Positions 42,702 to 51,535 of a stretch of DNA of 61,623 bases are shown one piece after another; position 1 is the stretch's first letter; each line of letters opens with the position of its first letter. The position numbers and the translations under genes are program-made. The notes under the pieces were generated by a model. That model was not told where the DNA came from, did no database searches, and saw only the letters and a list, made by a program, of their open reading frames with translations. This stretch comes from CAZJKE01 sp964546585 (GTDB lineage Bacteria; Planctomycetota; Phycisphaerae; Phycisphaerales; SM1A02), in assembly GCA_964546585.1 (NCBI GenBank), contig CAZJKE010000009.1, positions 1 through 61,623 on the forward strand, given 5' to 3'.

Positions 42702-45233
42702 ATGACCATGACGAGGACCATTCCTGCTGTGACACTGCTGGCGACGTGCCTGCTGGGGCGAGGTATCGTCGCCGAGGAATCTGTGGCGCTGGAGGCGGCC
42801 GCCGCGTCCCATATGGTTGAGCGGCTGTTACAGGCGGCGAACACGGCCACCCATGCTGAACCTCTGGACACGCTTGCGATTGAGGCGGCGGTTGAATTGA
42901 CCACGCTGGCCACCGAACTTGAGCCGTCGAATGCGGATGCGTGGCGCATGCTTGCGGAAGTTGCTGAGATGGCGGACCGGCCGATGCTTCGTGTCAACGC
43001 TGTTCGCGGGTTGTTGGCGGCGGATCCTACGGACCAGGCCGTGCAACTTGCGAGGCTCCGTGACGCCATCGACAGCCTGTCGACGGCTCCGAAGCGCCTC
43101 GAAACCTACGAGCGGCTCCTCTCACCTGACTACCAGAGTCGTCTTGGCCCGGCGATCTCCGCCCGCATTGCTCTTGATGCAGCGCTCTTGCAGCGGCGGC
43201 TGGGAAACATCGATCAGTTTGCCCGCTGGCTCGGGGAGGCGGTCGCGCTGGATCCCTCCTATGTCGATGCCATGGCGATTGCAGCCGGCTATTTCGGCGA
43301 TGACACTGCGGGGCCCTTTCGCCAAGTTGAGCTCATGACCGCGTTGATGCTGGCGAATCTCCATGATCCAACTTCACAGGTTTCGCTTGGGGAGATGTTG
43401 TTGTCATACGGCGCCTATCCGGCTGCTGAGCGTGTACTTGCCATGGCCGTTGCCGATCGCGCTTCTGAGATGGATGCCGTGACGAATGATGTATTGGCCG
43501 ACTACGCGATGGCGCAGTGGGCAGCGGGTGATGGTCCGGCCGCATTGCTGACAATACGTTTGAGGCAGCAGGCAATCGACGAGGTATTTCGGAAGAACAT
43601 CCGCGCACAGCAACCGAGAGCAACACCGTTGCAACTTGCGAGACTCCACGCGCCGCTGACGCCGAAACTCGCGACGGTGCGCGCGGCGATCCAGCATGAT
43701 GCAGACCCCGCGGATGCCCGCGCCGCCGTGGATTCAGCGGTGGATTCCTTCCGAACGCTTGCGGAGATCTACAAGTCGGCCGGCACGGACAGTGATGCAG
43801 ACGACAAGGCAGCGGAACTCCTGGTGCAGGCGGCAGGGGTCGCGCTATTGCTCGACGGCGATCCCGATACTGCCGAAGAACTGCTGCAGCATGCGACCGA
43901 GACAGTGGTTCTCTCGGAGGAGGCGAGGCAGCGATTCGATGGGTGGATTGCGATGCGCCGCGGCGATTTGGAAACGGCAGCGGCGATGTTGGAGCCGCTG
44001 GCGGCGGGGAGCGATCCTGCCATGGTCGGCATGGCCATTCTCAACGAATTGCGTGGGAACGAGCAAGAAGCAGCAAAGGCATTTCTGAGTGTCGTTCGCT
44101 CCCAGCCAGGCACGATGCTTGGGATCTGGTCCGGGAAACAACTCAACCAATTGCTTGGGCGTCGCATTTCACCGCGGGAAGAGTCGCAATCGCTGAATGA
44201 AATGATTGCGGGCATTGATGTGGTGGTTGACGAGTATCCGACAGAGCCTCGCGAGGCCCTCACCATGCGTGTGGAACCACTCAAGGCGACCTTCCAGCCC
44301 TACGAGCCGATCATCATCAATGTTGAACTGCTGAACAACAGCGTCGTCCCAATGGCGATCTCCGAATCCGGGCCGATTCTCCCCATGATTCTGATCGAAC
44401 CGCGGATGGAGATCACCAACACATCGCTCAAGGTCAACACGCCGATCATCGTATCGATCGACCGCGCTATCCGTCTTCGCCCGCGGGAGCGAATGAGTGT
44501 CAGGATCGATCTTCGTCAACAGTGGATCGGTGGGTTTCTGAACCAGTTCCCTTTGCGTGGCGGCCTGATTCGGATGCGGGTCGTCTCCAACTTCGCAGTC
44601 AGCCAGGTTTCCACGAGCGGGGGCGACAGGATGGTGTTCAAACCGGGCAGGCTTGGCGTGCAGGCTGAAGGCGATCAAGTGCGAATTGACGGGGTGCGGC
44701 TCAATGATGCGTGGCTGTCCGACACGCTCGACAAGGTGCAACTGATCACGGACGAAGACGACCTTGTTGCGCTCGCCCTGTTGTCGTGGGTGGTCGGGGA
44801 TGATGTCAACATACGTACCGAACCCTCGCGTGTTCCCGGGGAAGCAGACGACACGCCACTGATTGCACCCGGCGATCGACACCCGTTGCAGGACGCTGCG
44901 ATCTCGGCGGTATTGATGGCCTTCCCCTCACTTGGGCCGCTCCCAAGGGCGTGGTTTCTTTCCGTCATGGCGCCGGATCCGTCGCTGGAGGCGGTGTTTA
45001 CCATGGCCGACCAGGACACGGAGTCCGTTGTGCGAATCGGCTATCTGCTTCGTTTCCTTTCTCCGTTGATTCCGGATGAGGCGCTGGACGATCAACGGCT
45101 GTTGGCTTTCATGCAGGATGACGATGATCGTGTGCGGCGCGTTGCAAAGTGGGTGTACACCTGGGTGCAGAATCTGGTGGATGCTCGCATGAGGCGTCAA
45201 CTCGGCGGGGATGGCAGCCCGGTCAGCCCATGA
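42702..45233 (+). CDS. Large exported TPR-like helical protein
   Basis: Protein of 843 residues. Signal peptide MTMTRTIPAVTLLATCLLGRGIVA. The N-terminal 500 residues form TPR-like helix pairs (AVELTTLATELEPSNADAWRMLAEVAEM; GNIDQFARWLGEAVALDPSYVDAMAIAAGYF; GDLETAAAMLEPLAAGSDPAMVGMAILNELRGNEQEA). The C-terminal third contains a beta-rich region (about 530-640) and a final helical part. No enzyme motif is seen. A TACAGT hexamer lies at 42668-42673. An alternative GTG start at 42679 cannot be excluded. The neighbour downstream overlaps by 4 bp. Confidence 0.72.
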   Translation: MTMTRTIPAVTLLATCLLGRGIVAEESVALEAAAASHMVERLLQAANTATHAEPLDTLAIEAAVELTTLATELEPSNADAWRMLAEVAEMADRPMLRVNAVRGLLAADPTDQAVQLARLRDAIDSLSTAPKRLETYERLLSPDYQSRLGPAISARIALDAALLQRRLGNIDQFARWLGEAVALDPSYVDAMAIAAGYFGDDTAGPFRQVELMTALMLANLHDPTSQVSLGEMLLSYGAYPAAERVLAMAVADRASEMDAVTNDVLADYAMAQWAAGDGPAALLTIRLRQQAIDEVFRKNIRAQQPRATPLQLARLHAPLTPKLATVRAAIQHDADPADARAAVDSAVDSFRTLAEIYKSAGTDSDADDKAAELLVQAAGVALLLDGDPDTAEELLQHATETVVLSEEARQRFDGWIAMRRGDLETAAAMLEPLAAGSDPAMVGMAILNELRGNEQEAAKAFLSVVRSQPGTMLGIWSGKQLNQLLGRRISPREESQSLNEMIAGIDVVVDEYPTEPREALTMRVEPLKATFQPYEPIIINVELLNNSVVPMAISESGPILPMILIEPRMEITNTSLKVNTPIIVSIDRAIRLRPRERMSVRIDLRQQWIGGFLNQFPLRGGLIRMRVVSNFAVSQVSTSGGDRMVFKPGRLGVQAEGDQVRIDGVRLNDAWLSDTLDKVQLITDEDDLVALALLSWVVGDDVNIRTEPSRVPGEADDTPLIAPGDRHPLQDAAISAVLMAFPSLGPLPRAWFLSVMAPDPSLEAVFTMADQDTESVVRIGYLLRFLSPLIPDEALDDQRLLAFMQDDDDRVRRVAKWVYTWVQNLVDARMRRQLGGDGSPVSP

Positions 45234-46084
45234 GCAGTGGACGCGGCAGGACGATCGCTGCATGGTCGGCGAGTGCGCTCCTTCTTGGATCCGCGATTTG
45301 GCTTGTTGCATCCAAGCACGACGACATCGCGGCGGCGATCGCATCTCTTGAACGGCCCGACCCCTTCACAATTGTCTTGCTACTCTTGACCATGGCGGCG
45401 TCCATTCCGCTGCACGCGGAGTCGTTTCGTCGCCTACTCAATCGCCGCGGGAATGTCGGTTCCGGGGAGATGGTGGCAGTCATCGCATCGGCAAGCCTCC
45501 TGAACTGGATGCCGCTGCGAGCGGGTCTGATTGGCCGTCTGGCCTATCACCACGTCGTCAACAGCCTTCCGCTCATGTGGACCATCCGCGTGCAGTTTGA
45601 GGTAGTTGCGCTTGTCGGGTTCGCTGCCATGGTGGCAATCCTTGTTGCGATTGCCGCGCCGTTGCCGTTTCTGGGCGTGCCGCTTGCCGTCGCCCTTGTG
45701 GTGGCGGTCAACAATCGATTTCGTCCGTGGATGATCGCCTGGTCATGTCGATATGTGGACCTCTTGTTCATGGCAACGCGGTACTGGTTGATCTTCCGTC
45801 TGTTGAACCAGGCCATCGAAGCGGATGCGGCCATTGCGTTGGCGGCCGCAGGTGCAATCGCTTCCCTTGTGCCGCTGCCGGCCGGCGGCCTTGGTGCCCG
45901 CGAGTGGGTGATTGGATGGGTGTCGCTGGCGATTACCTCGTTGCCGTTTGCTTTGGCAACCGGGATCCTGGCCGATCTGGTAAACCGCATTGTCGAACTG
46001 ATCGTGGTTGTACCCGCTGGTCTTCTGGGCGGCGTGTTTGTTCGGCGGCAACTGCTACGATCCGCATCCGATGACACGGGATGA
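45230..46084 (+). CDS. Flippase-like polytopic membrane protein (UPF0104/AglD2-like)
   Basis: Membrane protein of 284 residues with about eight hydrophobic helices. ESFRRLLNRRG, ASASLLNWMPLRAGLIGRLAYHH and ASLVPLPAGGLGAREWVIG fit the lysylphosphatidylglycerol synthase transmembrane/flippase-like family, in which the motif P-x-P-x-G-x-G-x-R-E is common. Members move or modify lipids, but the substrate here is unknown. The start is fixed by an ATGA overlap with the TPR gene. Its 3' end overlaps pyrE by 14 bp. Confidence 0.72.
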   Translation: MSSGRGRTIAAWSASALLLGSAIWLVASKHDDIAAAIASLERPDPFTIVLLLLTMAASIPLHAESFRRLLNRRGNVGSGEMVAVIASASLLNWMPLRAGLIGRLAYHHVVNSLPLMWTIRVQFEVVALVGFAAMVAILVAIAAPLPFLGVPLAVALVVAVNNRFRPWMIAWSCRYVDLLFMATRYWLIFRLLNQAIEADAAIALAAAGAIASLVPLPAGGLGAREWVIGWVSLAITSLPFALATGILADLVNRIVELIVVVPAGLLGGVFVRRQLLRSASDDTG

Positions 46085-46601
46085 ACTGGCACGCCGTATC
46101 GCCGACACGAGTGTTCTGCACGGCGAATTCACGCTCCGCAGCGGGCGAACCAGTTCGTGGTATATCGACAAATACCGCTTTACGACCTGCCCGGAGATCC
46201 TCCGCGAACTAGGTTCGATGTTTGCAGAGCGAATCCCTGGCTCGACAACGCGGCTCGCCGGCGCGGAACTTGGTGGTATTCCACTCGTAACCGCCGCGTC
46301 GATGGCCAGCGGTCTTCCGTGTATCTTCATTCGGAACAGCAGGAAGTCCTACGGCACGGCCAATCAATTGGAGGGCTTGCTTGAACCGGGCGATCACATC
46401 GTGATTGTCGAGGACATTGCGACATCGGGAGGACAGGTGCTGGAGGCTGCGGAACTGCTCGTGTCGCTTGGGGCGAAGGTTGATCGGATCATCGCGGTCG
46501 TGGATCGACAGGAAGGCGCTCGCGATCGGGTTGAGTCAGCGGGTTTCTCGTTCGACTCGCTCTTTACCACGGCGGATCTTGGTGTGACGGAGCAGGCGTG
46601 A
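46071..46601 (+). CDS. pyrE: Orotate phosphoribosyltransferase
   Basis: Pyrimidine biosynthesis enzyme of 176 residues that joins orotate and PRPP. FTLRSGRTSSWYIDKYRFTTCPEIL is the orotate-binding N-terminal signature, and the PRPP loop reads IVIVEDIATSGGQVLEAAELL. The N-terminus was placed at MTRDEL from family length (170-215). A TACGAT hexamer (46056-46061) lies 9 nt upstream of the start, inside the preceding gene. A GTG overlap places it directly before gatB. Confidence 0.93.
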   Translation: MTRDELARRIADTSVLHGEFTLRSGRTSSWYIDKYRFTTCPEILRELGSMFAERIPGSTTRLAGAELGGIPLVTAASMASGLPCIFIRNSRKSYGTANQLEGLLEPGDHIVIVEDIATSGGQVLEAAELLVSLGAKVDRIIAVVDRQEGARDRVESAGFSFDSLFTTADLGVTEQA

Positions 46602-48118
46602 TGGCCGAAGTTGTTTCGACTCGACTGATTGTGGGCATGGAGATTCATGTCGAACTTGCCACGACGAGCAAGATGTTCACAGCGGCGCCCAATGCCGCGG
46701 CGCCGGGCGTGTGGGATTCACCGCCGAACACGCTGGTGGATCCTGTGGTCATGGCGCTGCCGGGTTCGTTGCCGGTCATCAACCGCCGCGCAGTGGCGAT
46801 GTCTATGCGCGTTGGGTTGGCGCTCAATTGTTCAGTTGCACGGCACACGAAGTGGGATCGCAAGAACTATTTCTACCCTGATCTCCCCAAGGGGTACCAG
46901 ATCAGCCAGTTCGACAAACCTCTTTGTCACGAGGGTGTTGTCGACATCGATGCCGGGGATGACCAGTTTGTGGTTCGGATTACCCGCGCCCATCTCGAGG
47001 AGGACACCGGCAAACTCGGGCATGAACTACCTGGCGGCGCGCGGTACGACGGATCGCTTGTTGATCTGAACAGGGCGGGAACGCCACTCTTGGAGATTGT
47101 GACGGAGCCCGACATGGAATCTGCCGATCAGGCTGTCGCATTCGGGCAGGAACTTCAGGTCATATGCGTGTTTCTCGGTGTCACCGAGGGCGTCATGCAG
47201 CGTGGACATATGCGATTCGAGCCGAATATCAATGTCGTGATCACGACCGATGACGGGGTGGAGCACGCGACGCCGATTGTCGAGGTCAAGAATCTGAACT
47301 CGTTTCGAGCGCTGCGGGGCGCGATCGAGTGTGAGTCTGTGCGACAGGTGGAGGCGTGGAAAGAAGATGGCCGCGAGATGGGACCGGGGATGAAAAGCAC
47401 TCGGGGCTGGGACGATCAGGCCATGCAGACAGTCCTGCAGAGGGAGAAAGAAGATGCGCACGATTACCGGTACTTCCCCGATCCGGACCTTGTGCCATTG
47501 ACAATTTCGCAGGAGTGGATCAACGAGGTGAACGAAGCCATTCCGGAGTTGCCGGCGTCGAGGCGAAGGCGATATCGGGACTCGTTCGGACTGTCTGCGA
47601 AGGATGCCGCGGCGTTGGCGAATGATGCGGACACCTGTCGGTTCTTTGAGGCGAGCGCAGAAGCGTCCGGTGACGGTGCTGGGGCCGCGAAGTGGCTGCT
47701 CAACGCGGGCGCGAAGCGTGCGAACGAATTGGGCGTTGTCATTTCTGAACTGGGTATCACACCGGAGCAGGTTGCCGGCATCATCGCGCTGCGTGCTGGC
47801 GGGGCCATTGGATCCAGTGCTGCGGATGAACTGTTTGGGCTGCTTTGCGATCGGGATGAGGCGGCGGATGTTGTCGCGAAGGAAGTGGGTCTCATGCAAG
47901 TGCGCGATGATGCGGCGATGGCGGGGTGGATTGATGAAGCCATTGAGGCCCAGCCCGCTGCTGCGAGCGATTTCAAGGGGGGGAAGGATGCGGCAGTTGG
48001 TCGCCTTGTCGGTGAGGTCATGAAACGAAGCGGTGGGACCGCGGATGCGGGGGCGGTGCGTGAAGCGCTGCATGGTCGATTGCGGGGCGGGGATCAGGTG
48101 CCGGGGGTGCCGGGATGA
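46601..48118 (+). CDS. gatB: Asp-tRNA(Asn)/Glu-tRNA(Gln) amidotransferase subunit B
   Basis: Subunit of 505 residues of the GatCAB complex that converts misacylated Glu-tRNA(Gln) or Asp-tRNA(Asn). The signature GMEIHVELATTSKMF, then PGSLPVINRRAV, KWDRKNYFYPDLPKGYQISQFDKPL, LEEDTGKLGH, and LVDLNRAGTPLLEIVTEPDM are conserved, as are the YqeY-like C-terminal segments. gatA and gatC are not in the window. ATG 46601 is used; a GTG one codon upstream is possible. The stop overlaps the cyclophilin ATG. Confidence 0.96.
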   Translation: MAEVVSTRLIVGMEIHVELATTSKMFTAAPNAAAPGVWDSPPNTLVDPVVMALPGSLPVINRRAVAMSMRVGLALNCSVARHTKWDRKNYFYPDLPKGYQISQFDKPLCHEGVVDIDAGDDQFVVRITRAHLEEDTGKLGHELPGGARYDGSLVDLNRAGTPLLEIVTEPDMESADQAVAFGQELQVICVFLGVTEGVMQRGHMRFEPNINVVITTDDGVEHATPIVEVKNLNSFRALRGAIECESVRQVEAWKEDGREMGPGMKSTRGWDDQAMQTVLQREKEDAHDYRYFPDPDLVPLTISQEWINEVNEAIPELPASRRRRYRDSFGLSAKDAAALANDADTCRFFEASAEASGDGAGAAKWLLNAGAKRANELGVVISELGITPEQVAGIIALRAGGAIGSSAADELFGLLCDRDEAADVVAKEVGLMQVRDDAAMAGWIDEAIEAQPAAASDFKGGKDAAVGRLVGEVMKRSGGTADAGAVREALHGRLRGGDQVPGVPG

Positions 48119-49119
48119 TCACGATTGCTTTGTGCATGTCGCTCGCGGGTGATCCTGTTTCCTCAGTTCATCTCTATAACCCCGTCAACCAGCCGGTGAT
48201 GGTGGAGGTCGAACTTCCAACGGGGAGTGACACGGCGCACATCGTGTTGTTGAACGCGGATGGTGGCGTTCTGGCCGGGCCGGAGCGGGTCATTGCTGGC
48301 TCGCACAATCTTCTTCGGCGTGCGCCGCAGTTGGCCGACCTGGATCGCGCGGCGTGGTTGCAGTTGCTGGTGGATGGTGAGGCCGTCGGATCACCGATGG
48401 TTGTGCAACCGATGCGGTCAAGGCTCGTGCCGCAGACGGAAGAAGTCACGCGCGGGGATGGCAAGAGCACCTATTCCCGCATTGTCGGTTGGCGGGATGA
48501 CATGCTTGATGATGTGGACGACGCGACGGCGGAAGACGATGTGTCGTTGCTCACGGGCTGGCGTCTCTACCCGGATCGTGATGTGCTCATAGTGACCAGC
48601 GAAGGGGGAATTCGCATTGCTTTGCGACCGGATGCGGCACCAAATACGGCATGGAATTTCCGCGAGTTGGCAGAGGGCGGCTTCTACCGGAACATTCCGT
48701 TCCATCGCATTGTGCCGCTGACGGCGCGGGGTCAGGGGTTTGTCATTCAGGCGGGGGATCCGACCGGCACGGGGTCTGGCGGGCCGGGTTGGTGGCTGCC
48801 GATCGAGCGATCTGATCTTCCGCACGACTTTGGTGTGATCTCGATGGCCCGCGCCAATGATCCGGATTCGGCGGGTAGTCAGTTCTTTCTCTGTCTGTCG
48901 CGTGATGGAACGGCTCGACTTGACGGGCAGTACTGCGCTTTCGGCGAGACGGTGGAGGGTGGTGAGACAATCAGGGCGATTGCCGCGACTCCGCTTGCGG
49001 ACCCCGCGAGTGGTCGCCCTGCAGAGGCGCCGATGATTCTGGACATGATGCTTGCGCCCGCGGCGGCGCGGTCACCCTTACCGGTCGAGGTGATCGGTGA
49101 GGTGGACATGGCGCCATGA
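48115..49119 (+). CDS. Exported cyclophilin-type peptidyl-prolyl isomerase
   Basis: Protein of 334 residues. The N-terminus may be a short signal peptide (MITIALCMSLAGDP), then about 140 residues of an unrecognised domain. The cyclophilin domain runs from about 160 to 320: PNTAWNFRELAEGGFYRNIPFHRIV, GFVIQAGDPTGTGSGGPG, ISMARANDPDSAGSQFFLCLSRDG and YCAFGETVEGGETI. Such proteins catalyse proline isomerisation. The Arg of FHRI and the QFF residues are kept. The 3' end overlaps the convergent exported-protein gene by 42 bp. Confidence 0.9.
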   Translation: MITIALCMSLAGDPVSSVHLYNPVNQPVMVEVELPTGSDTAHIVLLNADGGVLAGPERVIAGSHNLLRRAPQLADLDRAAWLQLLVDGEAVGSPMVVQPMRSRLVPQTEEVTRGDGKSTYSRIVGWRDDMLDDVDDATAEDDVSLLTGWRLYPDRDVLIVTSEGGIRIALRPDAAPNTAWNFRELAEGGFYRNIPFHRIVPLTARGQGFVIQAGDPTGTGSGGPGWWLPIERSDLPHDFGVISMARANDPDSAGSQFFLCLSRDGTARLDGQYCAFGETVEGGETIRAIAATPLADPASGRPAEAPMILDMMLAPAAARSPLPVEVIGEVDMAP

Positions 49120-49860
49120 CTGCAATACCAGGAACGGATGTCCGTGGTAGGTGACAACTTCGCCGCTCAGCAGAATTGGGCGAGTTGGTCCAACCATGGC
49201 TGCGTAGCGGGTCAGTGAGGTCATGGCTTTGCCGGGAAGAATTGTCACCGGCGGATCGAGGAGGCCGTTTGCATCGGCCGTGAAAACGGCGATCCATGCT
49301 CCGGCGTCGTTGCGGACGAGTCGTGTGCGGCGCGAGATGAGGCGTGTTCCGTCACGCATGAATTCCGGTGCGCCGATCGGCTCGTCGGCTGCATCGCGGA
49401 TGCTTCGGGCAAGTGCGCCGGTGGCAGCTTCCAACTCAGAGACGATGTCAGCGATGGAGTCTTCCGTTGTACCTTCGTCGGTGGCTGGGTCGAGGTCGGG
49501 GTCGAGTGGGGGGGCGGTGGGGTGCGCTCGCTCAGCGGCTTGTTCGATCATGGCAACCTCGCGGGGGAGCAGGAAATTACCCTTTGCGTAGACGAAAATA
49601 TCGCCGGTGACGCGAAATCGGGCGTCGGGATGCTCGCTGGCGAGGTGTTCCATTTCCGCCAGCCGTTTGGAGGGCAGGAGGATGAACCGCTCATCACCAT
49701 CGCCATCGGTCTGTTCGATGGCGAACATTGGCGGGATGTTGTCTTCCTCGCTCACCACGAGCGTGCCGAGGCCGTCGAGGACGATCGAGCCTTCCCGCAT
49801 GGGGGCGACTTCCCGGGCCTGTATGGCCAGAATTACGAGGATGGGGAGGATCAGTTGCAT
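49078..49860 (-). CDS. Exported protein of unknown function
   Basis: Protein of 260 residues with a signal peptide (MQLILPILVILAIQA). It is followed by short beta-rich segments (GSIVLDGLGTLVVSEEDN; RFRVTGDIFVYAKGNFLL), a Pro/Asp-rich linker, and a second beta-rich half (TILPGKAMTSLTRYAAM; PILLSGEVVTYHGHPFLVLQSWRH). The two halves look alike, each with a strand pattern ending in a hydrophobic VxxY(H/A)xGxxFLL-like run, so it may be an internal duplication. No family recognised. It is 20 nt downstream of tRNA-Cys and may share its promoter. Confidence 0.65.
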   Translation of the reverse strand: MQLILPILVILAIQAREVAPMREGSIVLDGLGTLVVSEEDNIPPMFAIEQTDGDGDERFILLPSKRLAEMEHLASEHPDARFRVTGDIFVYAKGNFLLPREVAMIEQAAERAHPTAPPLDPDLDPATDEGTTEDSIADIVSELEAATGALARSIRDAADEPIGAPEFMRDGTRLISRRTRLVRNDAGAWIAVFTADANGLLDPPVTILPGKAMTSLTRYAAMVGPTRPILLSGEVVTYHGHPFLVLQSWRHVHLTDHLDR

Positions 49861-49880
49861 GGTGTTTCCGGCTGCCGGAG

Positions 49881-49954
49881 AGGCCGAGGTGGGATTCGAA
49901 CCCACGAATGACGGATTTGCAATCCGTTCCCTTGGTCCACTTGGGTACTCGGCC
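49881..49954 (-). tRNA. tRNA-Cys (GCA)
   Basis: Reading the minus strand gives a complete cloverleaf: acceptor GGCCGAG/CTCGGCC, D arm with CCC/GGG, anticodon stem ACGGA/TCCGT with loop TTGCAAA (anticodon GCA), and T arm GTGGG-TTCGAAT-CCCAC. The discriminator base is U, as in tRNA-Cys. CCA is not encoded. Confidence 0.95.
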
Positions 49955-49974
49955 GGCGGCCCCACAGTGTACTA

Positions 49975-49999
49975 GGGGTCACACCCGGGGTGTGACCCT
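49975..49999. repeat. 25-bp palindrome, REP-like copy 3
   Basis: Same element as at 24-48 except the last base is T, leaving a perfect 23-bp palindrome (49976-49998). It lies 20 nt upstream of the tRNA-Cys 5' end. It is followed, as in copy 1, by CTGCTTCCGCAG (CTGTTTCCGCAG in copy 1). Confidence 0.85.
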
Positions 50000-50004
50000 C
50001 TGCT

Positions 50005-50041
50005 TCCGCAGGGGCGCGGCGGTTTTGCAGGAGACTGCGGA
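50005..50041. repeat. Second hairpin of REP-like copy 3
   Basis: TCCGCAG (50005-50011) pairs with CTGCGGA (50035-50041) across a 23-nt loop. Compare 67-87, where the same box has a 5-nt loop. Together with the palindrome it forms a two-hairpin composite. Confidence 0.55.
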
Positions 50042-50076
50042 GTCCTTCGCGGCATCCAATTCGATCAATAAATTTC

Positions 50077-50110
50077 GCTGTGACATGACCTACCAATCTT
50101 GCTGTGACAT
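50077..50110 (+). promoter_or_regulatory. Direct repeats upstream of the porin gene
   Basis: GCTGTGACAT occurs at 50077-50086 and 50101-50110, 24 bp apart. The second copy abuts a TATGGT hexamer (50110-50115) that could be the -10 element. The spacing places the repeats around -45 and -20, consistent with binding of a dimeric response regulator. The repeat is not the E. coli PhoB box, which has an 11-bp period. Confidence 0.45.
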
Positions 50111-50152
50111 ATGGTACCCGCGTCGACGAACCGAAACAGGAGACACACTTTG

Positions 50153-51520
50153 ATGTTCACCCAATTCACATCCTCTGCCATTGCCGCCGCCATCGCATGC
50201 ACTGCAATGTCCTCGTCACCCATCGATACCGCAGATGTCAACGAACTACGCGACATGGTGCGGCAACTGCGCGACGAAGTGGCCGAACTCAAGGTCGAAC
50301 AGGGCCAATCGTGGCTCTCGGAACAACGGGCTGACGAAGTTCGTCTGCTTGTACACGATGTTCTTTCCGACGCAGATACACGCGCCAGCCTGCAGGGCAG
50401 CGGTGCGCAGTCCGGCTACGACGGCGGTTTCTTCATTGCTTCGGACAACGGAAATTTCAAACTCAAGATCGGCGGCCTGTTGCAGACCCGTTGGCTCTAC
50501 AACAACGCGGAAGGCGCAACTTCTCAGCATGGCTTCGAACAGCGACGAACAAAGGTTAAGTTCTCGGGCTACATCATTGATCCTTCATGGGAATACATCA
50601 TTACGCCGACCTGGGGTCGCGCGGGCGGATCCAATACCGAGGATGCATCGATCATCAAGAGTTTCGACGACGGCAGTTTCTTGCGGTTCGGTCAGTGGAA
50701 AGCCCCATTTCTTCGCGAGCAGTTGCTTTCCTCGGCAAAGCAACTCTCCGTCGAGCGGTCAATGGTGAACACCGCGTTCACATACGGTTGGACGCAGGGC
50801 ATTGGTTATGGATGGGATGGCGAAGACATGAGTTTCGCGGTCATGTACAGTGACGGCCCAGGTCAGGCCAACACGCAGGCACTCTCGAACCCGACCGATG
50901 CGATCACGGCCCGCGTCGAGTTCCTCGTTGGTGACGCGAGTTGGAAGGACTTCGACTACCTCGCATCCAGAGCGGGAGGCGAGACCGGCGCGATGTTTGG
51001 CGCCGCCGTCGAGTGGTTTGACACCGATGGCACGGCAACGCACGAGTACGGCAACGCTACGAGTACGCAAAGTTTGGGCTGGACCGTCGATGCGGGTTTC
51101 CGCGGTGACGGTTGGAATGTCTTTGCCTATGGCGTGTGGACGAGTGGAGAAGACGGCTCGGTTGCCGGCAGTCCCGACACCGATTCATGGGGTTTCGTGC
51201 TTCAAGGCGGATTCCTTGCCACGGACAACTGGGAACTCTTTGCCCGCTATGAGCGGGGTGAAATTGAAAATGCCACATTCGCTACCGGGTCCAGTGATCT
51301 CAGCGCGATGACGCTTGGTGCGAACTACTGGCCTGTCGCCGGCAACAATTCGGTCAAGTGGACAACCGACTGGGGCTACGCATTCGACAGCATTGCCGAG
51401 GGTGCTGGTTCGGGCAACAGTTCGGCGGACTGGGCGACGCCCGGCACGGGCTGGCGCGGTGACACCGGCGCGAACGACGGCCAGTGGCTGCTCCGCACGC
51501 AGTTGCAGTTGGCCTTCTAG
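50153..51520 (+). CDS. Outer-membrane porin of the phosphate-selective OprO/P type
   Basis: Beta-barrel channel of about 455 residues. A signal peptide (MFTQFTSSAIAAAIACTAMS) is followed by a short coiled coil (VNELRDMVRQLRDEVAELKVEQ), typical of the N-terminal trimerisation region of OprP-like porins. The body is rich in alternating aromatic/polar strands (LKIGGLLQTRWLYNN; RTKVKFSGYIIDPSWEYIITP; DDGSFLRFGQWKAPFLREQLLSS). It ends in F (LQLQLAF-type strand), the outer-membrane assembly signal. AGGAG 10 nt upstream decides the start. The substrate may be phosphate or polyphosphate, but basic-residue ladders were not verified. Confidence 0.82.
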   Translation: MFTQFTSSAIAAAIACTAMSSSPIDTADVNELRDMVRQLRDEVAELKVEQGQSWLSEQRADEVRLLVHDVLSDADTRASLQGSGAQSGYDGGFFIASDNGNFKLKIGGLLQTRWLYNNAEGATSQHGFEQRRTKVKFSGYIIDPSWEYIITPTWGRAGGSNTEDASIIKSFDDGSFLRFGQWKAPFLREQLLSSAKQLSVERSMVNTAFTYGWTQGIGYGWDGEDMSFAVMYSDGPGQANTQALSNPTDAITARVEFLVGDASWKDFDYLASRAGGETGAMFGAAVEWFDTDGTATHEYGNATSTQSLGWTVDAGFRGDGWNVFAYGVWTSGEDGSVAGSPDTDSWGFVLQGGFLATDNWELFARYERGEIENATFATGSSDLSAMTLGANYWPVAGNNSVKWTTDWGYAFDSIAEGAGSGNSSADWATPGTGWRGDTGANDGQWLLRTQLQLAF

Positions 51521-51535
51521 AAGAGAGGGTGCCAG

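Noticed and set aside
50077..50110. PhoB box upstream of the porin
   Set aside because: The repeat GCTGTGACAT with 24-bp spacing does not match the CTGTCAT motif with 11-bp period of E. coli PhoB, so only generic direct repeats are reported.
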